A stretch of 64,000 nucleotides of DNA from Limnephilus marmoratus (GCA_917880885.1 OU862907.1:72845072-72909071), one strand, 5' to 3'. Positions 10,764 through 21,427 are shown, numbered from the stretch's first letter. A program made the numbers and translations. The notes: generated from the sequence alone by a model not told the origin.

Positions 10764-13700
10764 ATGGATCTTCCCAACCCAGAGAGTATTTCCATCAAGG
10801 TGGAACCAGGTTCCCAGGAAGAAAGCGCAGGTGAAATGCCCTATACGGATATAGATATCTACCTCCCGGTTGTGAAGAAGGAATGTTTGCAGTCTGCGGA
10901 GACAATCAGTAAGTTGCATGTTGATTTCAGATGTTCAGAATTCTTGTCCGTTTTGGAATATTTTCTTTAATTTATTGAACATATGTTCGTTTGCTCACGC
11001 CGTCCTCTTTTGTCGTTCACTTGTTATTTTGGTATTAAATTATTTTTTTTAAATTATGATGCTCACAAAAATATCCCTCTCACGTTTAGACTTTGTCCTA
11101 TATGGGAAATGATATAAGTTACATGAAGTATTATTTTCCATTACATATACATAACTGAAGCAAGTAAACATATTTGTATTGACAATATATATATAAATTG
11201 TTTAAAAAATATTCTAGAGTAAATGATATTTTCTCCCTAAAAAGCATCCACATAGTTGTTCCCAAAGATATTCAAATGCAGAAGAGATATGCTATGGTGT
11301 CAGCGCAACTGTCGCCGGACTACGCGCTAATTAGCGTAGTTTTCATACAAAAAGAGCTTGTTCATTTCGTTGATTTTTTGAAAATGTGCATTAATATAAT
11401 GCAAAACAATAATATAATAAATTATCTTGAGGAACCTGAAAAAGGAGCAAATGCATTCAATGATTTCTTCGCAAACGTAGGAAAGAATCTAGCCGAAAAA
11501 ATTTCCGCAAAAGAAAATAAAATAAAATTTGAAAAAACTCCGAACACAGAAAATAAACTAGAACTTTTCGAACCATCCAATCCCTCTGAAATTACACAAA
11601 CTATATCAAAAATGCGGAACGGTTCTGCTTCGGGATTTGACGGCCTTTCCGTAAAAATACTAAAAAACATTAAAAAATTTATTTCTACACCAATCTCTCA
11701 TATAATCAATAATAGCTTCAAGACAGGAGTTTTCCCGAACACGTATAAAAAAGCAATAATCACGCCAGTATTTAAATCCGGTAGTCCGGAGGACGTTTCT
11801 AATTATAGACCCATTTCACTATTATCTAATATATCGAAAATTTTTGAAAAAATTGCTAAAAAAAGATTAACTGCATTCATTAAAAAAAATTCAACAATCA
11901 ATAAAAATCAATTTGGATTCACAGAGGGAAAAAGTACACAAGACGCTATCGCTAAAATTTCATCTAATATTCAGAGTAACCTGGACAAATCAAATAAATG
12001 TTTAGGAATTTTTATCGACTTAAAGAAAGCATTTGACAGCATTTCCCATGAAAAACTTGCTATTAAATTAAAAGAAAACGGCATTGACCGCATAGCCCTC
12101 AAATGGATAGTAAGCTACCTACAGAGAGACCTCAAGTAGTAAAATTAAATCAATCATTTAGTTCATCTCTCACAAGTAAATTTGGCATCCCTCAAGGTAC
12201 CGTCCTCGGACCATTATTATTTCTAATATATGTGAACGACATTTTCCAACAGGAAATTAAAGGTGAATTAATCTCTTATGCTGATGACACTGTATTGTTA
12301 ATAAAAGGTCAAACATGGGAAATAGTCAATAAATTGGCAAATGAAGATATTAATATCTTAAAATCATGGTTTGATAATAACTTACTCACACTTAATGCTA
12401 AAAAAACAACATATGTCTTATTTTCCTTACAGAAAATACCTGCTCATACAGTGAATATTGTAATCCACCACGAAAAATGTGATCATGTACTCTGTAAACA
12501 ACATAATCCTATTTGTACCGTCATTAACTCTTCTTCTGAAATTAAATATCTAGGTGTAATCATTGATCAAAACCTGAAGTGGAATAGTCACATTTCAGAG
12601 TTAGTGAAGAGAATAAGGAAATGTATATATATATTTGTTAGGTTAAGAAATATTTTAAATGTAAATATTATCAAAAACGTGTACTATGCTCTTGTTCATT
12701 CTTTACTTATCTACGGAATTATAGGGTGGGGAGGATCTTACGTAAACCATCTAAACTCAGTTAAAGTTTCACAAAGAATCATCATTAAAGTAATATTAAA
12801 AAAAAAGTCTACCTTCTCAACAGAATCACTTTTCAAATTGTTTCCAGTACCAAATGTCGATGACATATTCAAACAAGCTTCTATTATAAAAATGTGTAAA
12901 GAAAAAAATAACAAAGAATATCAAGAGTTTTACAAACTAATGAGAAATGGAAACCAATTTATTACACCTAATTTTAAAACAACTCAAATGCAACATCATT
13001 ATATTTTCCAAGCCATAAAAAACTATAATAACCTCCCTTATGAATTACGCAGTATCACCATCGAATCAGAACAAATCAATAAAATTAAACAATTTTTCAA
13101 AAAAAAATTACAGTAAAAAGTAAATATTTTATGTTATATTTTATATTATATTTTATATTTCATATTATAACTTAAAACCTTAGTAAGAATCGTGGCTCCC
13201 TTATCAGGCACAAGAGCTCCTCTTTTCTGATAAGGTATACATGACTAAATACGACCTTTAATATAAAATTTTGTAAAATATGTATATATATATATGTAAC
13301 TCATATTTTTTATATTACAATAAAAAAAAAAAATTAAAAAAAAAATATTGGTTAACAATACATTTTGAATAAGGAAAGAATTCGTTCATATAGTTTAATA
13401 TTCGTTTGGTTTATTCTTTAATTATTTGTTATTTAGTTTATTTGTTAATTGGTTAACAATATCGGCGACACCCGGAAGCGCAGACCCACATAGTAAAAAC
13501 AGCAGATAGCACATCTACTTATATTTCAATATCTTTGGTTGTTCCTCTAGGAGTCCGGAGTATCATATATAATGTTTGTATTGTGTTTTTTTTTACTCCA
13601 GGCAGTTTAAGTTTGGAGACTGTTACCATCAAGGCAGAACCAGGACCTCCAGTAGAAGTCAGAGGGGGGATGCCCTGTATGGATATTGACATAGATCTCA

Positions 13701-14661
13701 TGGATGTTAAAAAAGAATGCTTAGAGCGTTCTAAACGACTGACGCAGGTTGCAGGTAAAATTGATTTTAAATTTGTTAAAGTTAACAAATCGTTTTCTGC
13801 TAATTTGCTGAAGCTATTTTACTTACATTTTTGAAGCTTTGTCTTTAATCTTTTTCAGACTTATTGAACAAATTGCGCACCCATTCTGGAAAAAAACATT
13901 TTTCTTGTTCCGACTGCAACTATTCATATTCTCGAAAAGGTAATTTTAATCGTCATATCTTGACTCATAGTGGAATAAAACCTTATTCTTGTGCCGACTG
14001 CAACTATTCATTTTCTCGAAAGGATAGTTTAAAAACTCATATGTTATGTCACAGTGGGACAAAACCTTTTTCGTGTCCCGACTGCAATTACTCATTTTCG
14101 CAAAAGGGTCATTTAAAAAGTCATATGATCTGTCACAGTAGGACAAAACCTTTTTCTTGTGCCGACTGCAACTATTCATGTTCTCGAAAGGGTTATTTGA
14201 AAAGTCATATGTTCACTCACAGTGGAACAAAATCTTTTTCATGTCTCGACTGCACCTATTCATGTTCTCAAAAGGGTAATTTAAAAAGACATATGTTCAG
14301 TCACAGTGGGATAAAACCTTTTTCATGTCCCGACTGCAATTATTCATGTTCTCGAAAGGCTAATCTAAAAAGTCATATGTTCACTCACAGTGGAATGAAA
14401 CCCTTTTTTTGTGCCGACTGCAACTATTCATGTTCTCAAAAGGGTCAATTAAAAAGTCATATGTTCACTCACAGTGGAATAAAACCTTTTTCATGTCCTG
14501 ACTGCAACTATTCGTGTTCTCGAAAGGGTCAATTAAAAAGTCATATGTGCAGTCACAGTGGGATAAATCCTTTTTCATGTCCTGACTGCAAATATTCATG
14601 TTCTCGAAAGTTTGATTTAAAAAGACATATGTTCACTCACAGTGAAACAAAACCATTTTAA
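10764..14661 (+). CDS. C2H2 zinc-finger protein, gene A (three exons)
   Basis: This is a predicted nuclear DNA-binding protein of about 366 aa. Exon 1 (10764-10908) starts MDLPNPESISIKVEPG and ends at an ideal donor A|GTAAGT. Exon 2 (13602-13754) follows a T-rich tract and AG, and encodes TVTIKAEPG... DVKKEC. Exon 3 (13859-14661) starts after TTTTTCAG. The joins are phase 1 and phase 1 and restore one continuous frame. Exon 3 encodes nine 28-residue C2H2 fingers of the form CPDCNYSCSRKGNLKSHMFTH with HSG(T/I)KPF linkers. Exons 1 and 2 are homologous modules with psi-K-x-E motifs (IKVE, IKAE, VKKE), consistent with SUMO acceptor sites in zinc-finger regulators; that role is inferred. The frame stops at TAA 14659 although further in-frame fingers follow. 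A LINE sits in intron 1. Gene D is the inverted duplicate. DNA target unknown. Confidence 0.8.
11404..13345 (+). mobile_element. LINE-alpha copy in intron 1 of gene A (left arm only)
   Basis: This 5'-truncated jockey/CR1-like element of about 1.94 kb encodes most of the RT. It starts in the thumb-preceding linker (FNDFFANVGKNLAEK), continues with SASGFDGLSVKILKN and FIDLKKAFDSISHEKL, then after a frameshift near 12130 gives FGIPQGTVLGPLLFLIYVND, SYADDTVLLI, IKYLGVIIDQNLKW and a C-terminal tail to 13116. The 3' UTR ends in an A-rich tail at 13320-13345. Gene D's intron reads GTGCATTAATATTGG (61199-61213, minus) with no insertion, so this is a post-duplication event. It lies in the same sense as the host gene. 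One frameshift and the missing 5' end make it inactive. Confidence 0.88.
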
Positions 14662-15175
14662 TGTCATGACTGCAATTATTCAAGTTCTCGAAAGGGTGAT
14701 TTAAAAAGTCATATGTTCAGTCACAGTGGAACAAAATCTTTCTCATGTCCTGACTGCAACTATTCATGTTCTCGAAAGGGTCATTCACATATTCATATGT
14801 GCATTCACAGTGGAACAAAACCTTTTTCAAGTCCTGACTGCAACTATTCATCTTCTAGAAAGGGTGATTTAAAAAGTCATATGTTCACTCACAGTGCAAA
14901 ATAACCTTTTTCTTGTGCCGACTGCAACTGTTCATATTCACAAAAGTAATCGTTAAAGCTTCACATGTTGACTCACAATGGAAAAAACCTTTTTATTTTT
15001 CCGAAGTAAGTATTTTTGTTCTCAAAAGGGTAATTTTAAAAGTCATATATTGACTCCCAGTGGAACGAAACGATTTTAATGCCCCAAGTGCAACTGTTCA
15101 TTTTCTGACAAATGTGATTTAAATCGTCACATGTTGATTCACAGCGGTATAAACTTTTTTCATTTATAGACTGCA
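14662..15175 (+). pseudogene. Gene A zinc fingers downstream of the premature stop
   Basis: After the TAA at 14659 the same frame stays open to 14904 with about three more fingers (CHDCNYSSSRK, CPDCNYSCSRKGHSHIH, SPDCNYSSSRK; one has lost its first Cys). A further, more broken set of about three finger-like units continues to about 15175 with stops and small indels. The original array was therefore about 15 fingers. The equivalent region in gene D is 59310-59895. Confidence 0.75.
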
Positions 15176-15284
15176 AATATCAATTTTCTAAGGAAAATGT
15201 ATAGAGCCACCTGTTGACTCATTCACATAAGTGGCTTTCTCTAAACTATGGAATTTGCTCCATTTTTACATTTACTACTCATTT

Positions 15285-15640
15285 TGGGAGGCAGTTATGG
15301 GACTGCCAACCCCAGTAATCATTATTTTGGAAAACCTTACACATTTACCATAGGTGGTCCGAAGAGGTTCTCTACGTTTTTTGACTTAGCAGGGGTGCCG
15401 GATTCATTGGGTGAGGTTTTTCTGTCTTGGTGGCGAATACTTTTGCTTACCTAGTTCGTTGCCGGTCGGATATGAGAGACTGGTTGATGGAGACCTTATC
15501 TTGACCTGTCCAGCCAGATTCTCTCGACCCATCGTCTCGCTCCGTTGTTGAAGGGTTAGATTCGTACATCCGTTACTTCTGGACACACTGACCTAAGATC
15601 TTATTCCTTCCCAGAAAATCCTCTCCTTCCTTAACTCAAA
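15285..15640 (+). repeat. R350 repeat copy 1, fused to LINE-gamma
   Basis: The segment carries the R350 landmarks in order: CCATAGGTGGTCC, ACGTTTTTTGACTTAGCAGGGGTG, CATTGGGTGAGGTTT, GAGACCTTATCTTGACCTGTCCAGC and CACTTCTGGACACACTGACC-like text. Instead of ending in the usual 3' tail it runs straight into LINE-gamma coding sequence at about 15641. The right arm has the same fusion at 54110-54490, so the join predates the duplication. Confidence 0.75.
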
Positions 15641-16345
15641 ATAAAAACCAAGTCTCCTTCAACGGAAGCAATCTTCCGAACAGGCCATCCATTGATATGC
15701 TTGGTGTAACTCTAAGTGACCAGCTCAGATATGGGGGCTCCATCGAGGCTAGAGTAAAATTAGCCTCCCAAAACTGGGCGTGCTATACAGGGCCCGCAGA
15801 ACCTTTAATAGTACACAACTGCTCACCCTGTACAAATCACAAGTACGTCTTACGGTTGAATTTGGCAGCCACCTCCGGTCTGGAGCTTTAAAATACCCTC
15901 GACTCTGTGTAAAAATAGGCGCTCCGTTTGATAGATTCTGCCATCTTAACAGACGGATTGCAATCTTTAGAGCAAAGGTGTCAGGTATGAATGCTATCCT
16001 TGTTCTACCGGTATTACAATGGAAGATACTCTGAGAAACTAGCATCATTGATACCTTCGGCACCGGTGCATAGTCTGGAAACACGTGAAACGCGTGCCCA
16101 ACATTTGTATACGGTTGAAATTTATCGCATGAGAACGGGTCGCTTCTTCGACTCGTTCTTGTGTTCAATAGCTCGGCTGTGGCACGATTTTTCGACCCCT
16201 GTGTTTCCTCCTTTCTTCGACATGGGTTTCTTCAAGGCCAATGTTAATTCCTTCCTCTCCTTAAAAAGACCCTCCACACTGCATCTCAGATGACATAGGC
16301 CCTGAGGGAAATTATTTTCCTCAGGAGCCTCCTGTGTGGAGTTAA
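15641..16345 (+). pseudogene. LINE-gamma fragment (RT C-terminal part and 3' tail), left-arm copy
   Basis: The segment encodes, with frameshifts, SFNGSNLPNRPSIDMLGVTLSD, then YNGRYSEKLASLIPSAPVHS, and FSTPVFPPFFDMGFFKANV. This is the C-terminal thumb region of a jockey/CR1-superfamily RT. It ends with a GCCCTGAGGGAAATTATTTTCC stem-loop, TCCTGTGTGGAGTTAATGT and poly(A) at 16350. The inverted duplicate lies at 53400-54115 and an independent copy at 21428-22258. Confidence 0.8.
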
Positions 16346-16380
16346 TGTAAAAAAAAAAATTATATATATATATATATATA

Positions 16381-17012
16381 GTCTGTCAAAAAAGAGTAGA
16401 AAATATATGAGGTCGCCACTGTTGATCAAATGGCAATACTAAACACATAACTCATGGTGTTAAAGTAAAGCTGTGTAACCTACATTTTCATAAAAAATTA
16501 AAAAGGCATAATCGTGGAAAAAATATTTTTTCATTGCAGTATAGTGATACCCGCCGATCTCAAAATTAGCATTGAATATAGGTATATTATTATTATACCT
16601 TTGCAATTTTGTGTTAACATAATGAAGAATAACTATAATGTAATAAAATATAAAGCACAGGTTAGAAATTGCTCACATTTATTTAATACTAGATAAAGTA
16701 CTTAGCGTTTCCTGGGCTTTAGATCATGTCTCTAATTTTAGATCTGAATATATTTAACTCATTCAGATCTTAAAGTAGTCTAACTAAACTCACCATTAGT
16801 GATTCTTCCTTTCTATCTATTGTTAAATTAAATTAAAGCAAATCGCTTTATTAATCAAATGAAAAAAAAATGTTTTTTAAAATGTGGTTTACTGTGTTTT
16901 ATACATTCAGTGTCATTGCACTTCAAAGAAATATTTGACAGTTAAATTGGTGTTGCCAGTCTACAAATTTAATAGTTCCAGTTTTTATATTTTCTACTCT
17001 ATTTTGACAGAC
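16381..17012. mobile_element. TA-flanked MITE (left arm only)
   Basis: It has 27-bp terminal inverted repeats beginning GTCTGTCAAAA with one mismatch, at 16381-16407 and 16986-17012, and TA on both sides. The interior is AT-rich without a transposase. The right arm (53350-53385) has an uninterrupted TATATATCTC junction instead. TA target and short TIRs point to a Tc1/mariner-type non-autonomous element. Confidence 0.88.
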
Positions 17013-17019
17013 TATATCT

Positions 17020-17900
17020 CAGTATTCCCCCTGAAAGTATAAACTATAATTACTTGATGAAAAAATTAAATTTATTATAACTCTCAGATTGAAGAATTAT
17101 ATAAGTACTTCTTCAAACTTCGCAAAATTACTTTGTGGCATCATTGATTATATAATGAATAATATAAAATGTATACAATTGGATAATTTAGAAATTTTAG
17201 AAATTAGAAAAAGCATTAATAGTAAATTAAATATTATAAATAACCAAACATTTTTTAAAAATAGCCATCTTATAAATTTATTTTCTTATTAATACTTACA
17301 ATTAATCATAATTATTGATTTTTTGATTCAGACTAATTATTTTCATTATTTGTTCTTAAAAGTTTTTTATTATCTAAATTCAATTTTATTTTTCCTTAAA
17401 TAATTTTTATATTTAATTTTGTATAACTATTTTTATGATTTGTAAGTAATTAATCACCTCTACTTTTTAATATTTTGTCTATGTTATAGTTTATTCTAAT
17501 TTGTCTATACTTATTTGTCATTTATTTTTCTTTATATTGACATATCCTGATGAAGATAACATTGTTATCGAAACATGTAGATATTGTTTATAATATAGTG
17601 GTTTAAACAAAGTGATATATTATTCATTATATAATTATATAAGTCTTAATATTTATATTCTAAATTGTAAGTGGTGGTATAGACAGCCTATATACCAGCA
17701 ACAATACCAGGACCAACCATAATTCAGTATTCGGAACACTCGCTTATACCTAGGTTGCATGAAGTTAGTAGTAGATACGCAGATGTGGCGGATCTATTTA
17801 ACTACACGGAAGATAGGTACAAAAGTGCTCTCAAATCTTTTCAATTAAATTAGTAATAAATATAACTATTCTAGCTAATTTGTATTATAAAATTTTGTAT
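17020..17900 (+). mobile_element. Penelope-like terminal-repeat fragment with a hammerhead-like core (left-arm copy)
   Basis: This AT-rich repeat is shared with the right arm (52440-53360, inverted). Its diagnostic part is TCCTGATGAAGATAACATTG... GAAACATG at 17545-17577, a pattern typical of Penelope-like element terminal repeats. A 67-aa open frame at 17089-17292 has no recognised similarity, and no RT or GIY-YIG domain is visible. Assignment rests on the ribozyme-like motif alone. Confidence 0.45.
17542..17584 (+). ncRNA. Hammerhead-ribozyme-like core
   Basis: In order the sequence shows stem I 5' strand ATATC (17542-17546), CTGATGA (17547-17553), stem II GATAAC-ATT-GTTATC (17555-17569, six perfect pairs), GAAA (17570-17573), a minimal C...G stem III with cleavage triplet GTA (17577-17579), and stem I 3' strand GATAT (17580-17584) pairing with ATATC. 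All invariant core bases are present. Very short stem III is known for retroelement-associated minimal hammerheads, which act as dimers. Confidence 0.55.
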
Positions 17901-18319
17901 ATAGGTACTTGAATCTCTGATGTCATTTCGTATTCATTGTTTATGGTATATTTACACCGTTGATATAAATAAATTATGCTTTATTATGTCACAGCAATTT
18001 TTCCTTCTTCGAAACTTATGTTACTATTGGCACATTTCTATGGAGCTCTCTTACTAAGAAATTTAACACAATCATAATCAGTGAACGCGTAAGGCTCTAA
18101 CTGTTGTTCTTGTAATACAAGTAAGTTCATTGGAATCATTTTGATTTAAACCTCTTTAGGGTGTAGTTCTCCATTTTGATATTTTTTTCGTTGTTGTGTA
18201 AAAATATTAGGTTACCATGTTAATTGTATGATTCTGAAAAAATATGGAAAACTAATTATTATAATTATTATTAATAAATCTTAAACAAAAACCACGATGT
18301 TTTTATAATACCTAAGAAT

Positions 18320-18700
18320 CAATTTTGGAGGTAGGAAGGTGGTAATTGGATAACCAAAACATCCTGCCATAGGTCACCCCAAATGATTCGCTGATTTTGG
18401 TGACTTAGCAGAGGTGGAATCTTGACGGCAGATGCGACTGCGCGCCAACTGCGTGGCAGGCCAGATCGGAAGAGACTGGTTCAGGATGACTTTTTCACCT
18501 CTCCAACAGGACTCTCTCGGAACATTGCCTTGCACCGCAGAAGGAGGCATAGATTTCTTATGTCCGTCACTTCTGGACACACTGACCCCTATATTCCTAC
18601 TCACCTCTAATATCTTTTCTTCCTGAACTTCTTTCCTTCCTTTCCTAAAAAGACCCTCCAGACAGCATCTTCAATGATGACACTAAGCCCTGGTATTTAT
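18320..18700 (+). repeat. R350 repeat copy 2 (left arm)
   Basis: The landmarks are ATTGGATAACC, CCATAGGTCACCCC, GACTTAGCAGAGGTG, TTGACGGCAGATGCG, CCTTGCACCGCAG, CACTTCTGGACACACTGACC and a shortened tail GACCCTCCAGACAGCATC. The small open frames across it are antisense or sense shadows. It is paired with 48950-49320 in the right arm. Confidence 0.8.
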
Positions 18701-18941
18701 ATATATATTTTTTTTAAATATGTATATTTACCATTAATATGGGAGTCTGGTAAGCATTTTATTTTTTATTGTTACGTACAAAGTTGTATGCATTGACATC
18801 TCTCTGTTTTTTTAGTATGGTTAAATTATTAAATTATCCAGGAAAAGTTAGCAACAGAATTAATTCAGTTGCTGTGGTCAGTTTCTGTCAAAATAAATTC
18901 GGATGGTATGGGGTAACACTTTTCGTTAAATTCAAATTACA

Positions 18942-19397
18942 TCTAATATTTAAAATTCTCGTGTCACGGTGTTTGTTACCATACTCCTCCGAAACGGCTG
19001 GACCAATTTTGATGAAATTTTGTGTGCTTATTTGGTAGGTCTGAGAAACGACCAACATCTATTTTTCATACCCCTAAAAGTAAAGGGTGTTCCACTCCGA
19101 AGAAAATTATTTTCCCCATACATTTTGTATGGAACGAATTCTCCTATTTTGAAAGAACTGCAGCAATATTGTAAGGGGTATAATATTGAACTGTGAACCG
19201 GGGGAGGGGGGAGGGGGAAAGGAACTCAGGAAGGGGGGTTAGCGGGACGGGGGAAGGGGAGAAGTGGAGTGGGGAGAGGGAGAGGGAACGCGAGAGGGGA
19301 AAGGATACGCAGGGAGAAACAATTTAGATCAATTCAGCTAATAAGTTGACAACAGTTTTTGATTCTGAGGCGGTACGAAGTTCGCCGGATCAGCTAG
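18942..19397 (+). mobile_element. Non-autonomous Helitron (left arm only)
   Basis: It is a 456-bp element starting TCTAATATTTAAAATTCTCG and ending TTCGCCGGATCAGCTAG, inserted exactly between A and T with no target duplication. The TC start, CTAG end and AT target are Helitron hallmarks, and a short GGCG/CGCC hairpin sits just before the end. The internal text CCGAAACGGCTGGACCAATT is a phrase I recognise from widespread insect repeats. The right arm reads TTACATATTTCTAT uninterrupted (about 48700-48715, minus). Confidence 0.85.
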
Positions 19398-19399
19398 TG

Positions 19400-21427
19400 T
19401 TTCTATAAAATCCAACGTAGCTATAGTAAAAAAATATAAATTTGTAATTACAAGCCCAATATGAATTTTGGTGCTTCCCAAAACTCAAGCTTTTAGGATC
19501 AAATAAAAACGTCATATTATTTCGAAAACCATTTTTTATTTTAAATGCACATTTACGGTTAGGTATACATATAACCAATAATTAACATACATCATATACC
19601 TACTATTGCTTTTTAGGATATCCACTACTTTTTGTTTTTATTTTCAATAATTTATAACAACTTTATATTATTATCATATATGCAAAAGGATCTTTTCACT
19701 TTTTTATGTACAATTTTTTTTAGTTTTTTTTTCTTCACACTGAATGTTAGTTATAATTTTTAGTTATTTATTAATATTTATTTTTTCCCCTTTACACACG
19801 AGTTTTTAACTCTCGCAAAGGTAAATATGTCTAGTGTATTATTTGAAATTTATATATATTATCATGTTAATTTAAGAACCTTTATGATTGTAATAAAAAA
19901 AAATTAAAAAACAAATTTTTAGGTAATAATACATTTTTGAATTGTTGAATATTTAGTTGAAAAATATCTATTATATAAAGGAACGAATAATTTAGTAACA
20001 GAATCATTTTTCCGAACTGCATTACACCTCAAAATAATATAAGTAACCCGTTTAATCATAGGAGAGCATATTTGTCCCAACGCACATAGCGTCGCCTCGG
20101 TTCTTAATTGTCCAAACGACCATTTAAGTTTTTGTTCAATCTCCACTTTAAAACTAAAAATAAAGTTTAAAAAAGGATAGTTAATCACTTAACTAAGAAT
20201 TATTTAAACTAATGAGATCTTTGCCTTTACGGAAATAGCTTTATCTCATACACCTATCATAATGTTTCATTGAAATAATGAAAGAAAACCTTCACCTCCT
20301 GTAAAATTTTCAAATGGTCGTTTGGACAATTAAGAACTAAGGCGACGATAGGTCTCATATAAAACGCTGTAACTCCTTTACTATCATAGTTAGAAATATA
20401 TTCTAATCGGTGTTAGAAAGGAAAAACACTACGCTTTATATTCAAATCTAAAAAATAGCCACAAAAAAATAAAATGTACACAAAGTTTTGAATCGCAAAT
20501 TGAAAAAAAAAAATTTAACTTCAGGAATTTTTTACAAATTATTTTTACACAGAGCGACAAAAAAGTGACGTTACAATATGTGTGTGTTATTCATTTTCTA
20601 ATAAAAAATGTATGTGTTTTTTTTTTTTTTATTATCAGTAACTTGAGTTAGAAAAAACGTAAGGTGAGCCATTTTACTGAACACCCTTTAAATACGAAAA
20701 TGAACTGATAGTGTTATTTTTACATAAACCTGAATAGACATCCCTAGTGAAAAAACACATTTCAAAGGTGATTGATAATAAATAAATACCTTTAAATGCA
20801 TTTGAAAAAGGAACAAAAATGCTAAAACTCATGACTTTTCGGTTTTGACAGCGATCTGAAGTCACAGATAAATTAATTACAAAAATTCTAGAGTTTCCAC
20901 ATTAATGAAATCTTTTAACCTACCTATAGGGATATTTGGCGCAAGCGATTTTGACCTCGTTTTCATACAGTTTCTTTAAACATAGGGATCAAAACCGCAT
21001 ATAAAAAGTTTTCATTTTTGAAATTTCATAGGGGACACCGGTGTCCCCATGGCCTCCCGGGGAAAAAAATATGTTTTTACGAAATCTATAATTTGAAAGC
21101 GTATTTCATCACCTTTCTAAAACAGTTTTTGATATTTGAATGTGCTCGGAAATATTCCAAATATTTGCATTTTATTGTAAAGCGAAAATATGTTGACCCT
21201 CTGAAAAAAAATGTAAAATTTTTGAAGGGGTAATACACCTTAAATTGTGAAAATCAATCTCACCATCGCAATATTTTACTTATAAACTAATTACTGGAAA
21301 CGTAGATCGTCACCAAAGTATTATGGTGCCGCAACCGGCCGCATAAAGAAAAAGATGGAGAGATATGAAATTACGAATGTTAGAGGAGCGTGCCCAGTTT
21401 TTAAACCGACAAAATTGTGAAAATGTT
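19400..21427 (+). other. Non-coding remainder of the left arm
   Basis: This AT-rich sequence is collinear with 47287-48700 inverted. No gene is recognised; small open frames are not conserved between arms. It contains a left-only MITE (20089-20348) and a left-only segment at about 20676-21064 that replaces about 60 bp in the right arm and holds a perfect 18-bp palindrome GGGGACACCGGTGTCCCC at about 21032. Confidence 0.6.
20089..20348. mobile_element. 260-bp TA-flanked MITE (left arm only)
   Basis: Its ends form long inverted repeats: GCGTCGCC(T)CGGTTCTTAATT at 20089 and the inverse at 20310-20348 (AATTAAGAACTAAGGCGACG). About 37 bp pair with few mismatches. TA occurs on both sides. The right arm reads GCACATAGGTCTCAT across the site. 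Confidence 0.85.

Noticed and set aside
11198..11403. N-terminal extension of the 313-aa frame at 11198
   Set aside because: These residues are intron 1 sequence of gene A, shared with the gene D intron; LINE similarity starts only at about 11404.
16514..16696. 60-aa frame inside the left-arm MITE as a transposase
   Set aside because: It is too short, AT-driven, with no DDE/D or HTH pattern.
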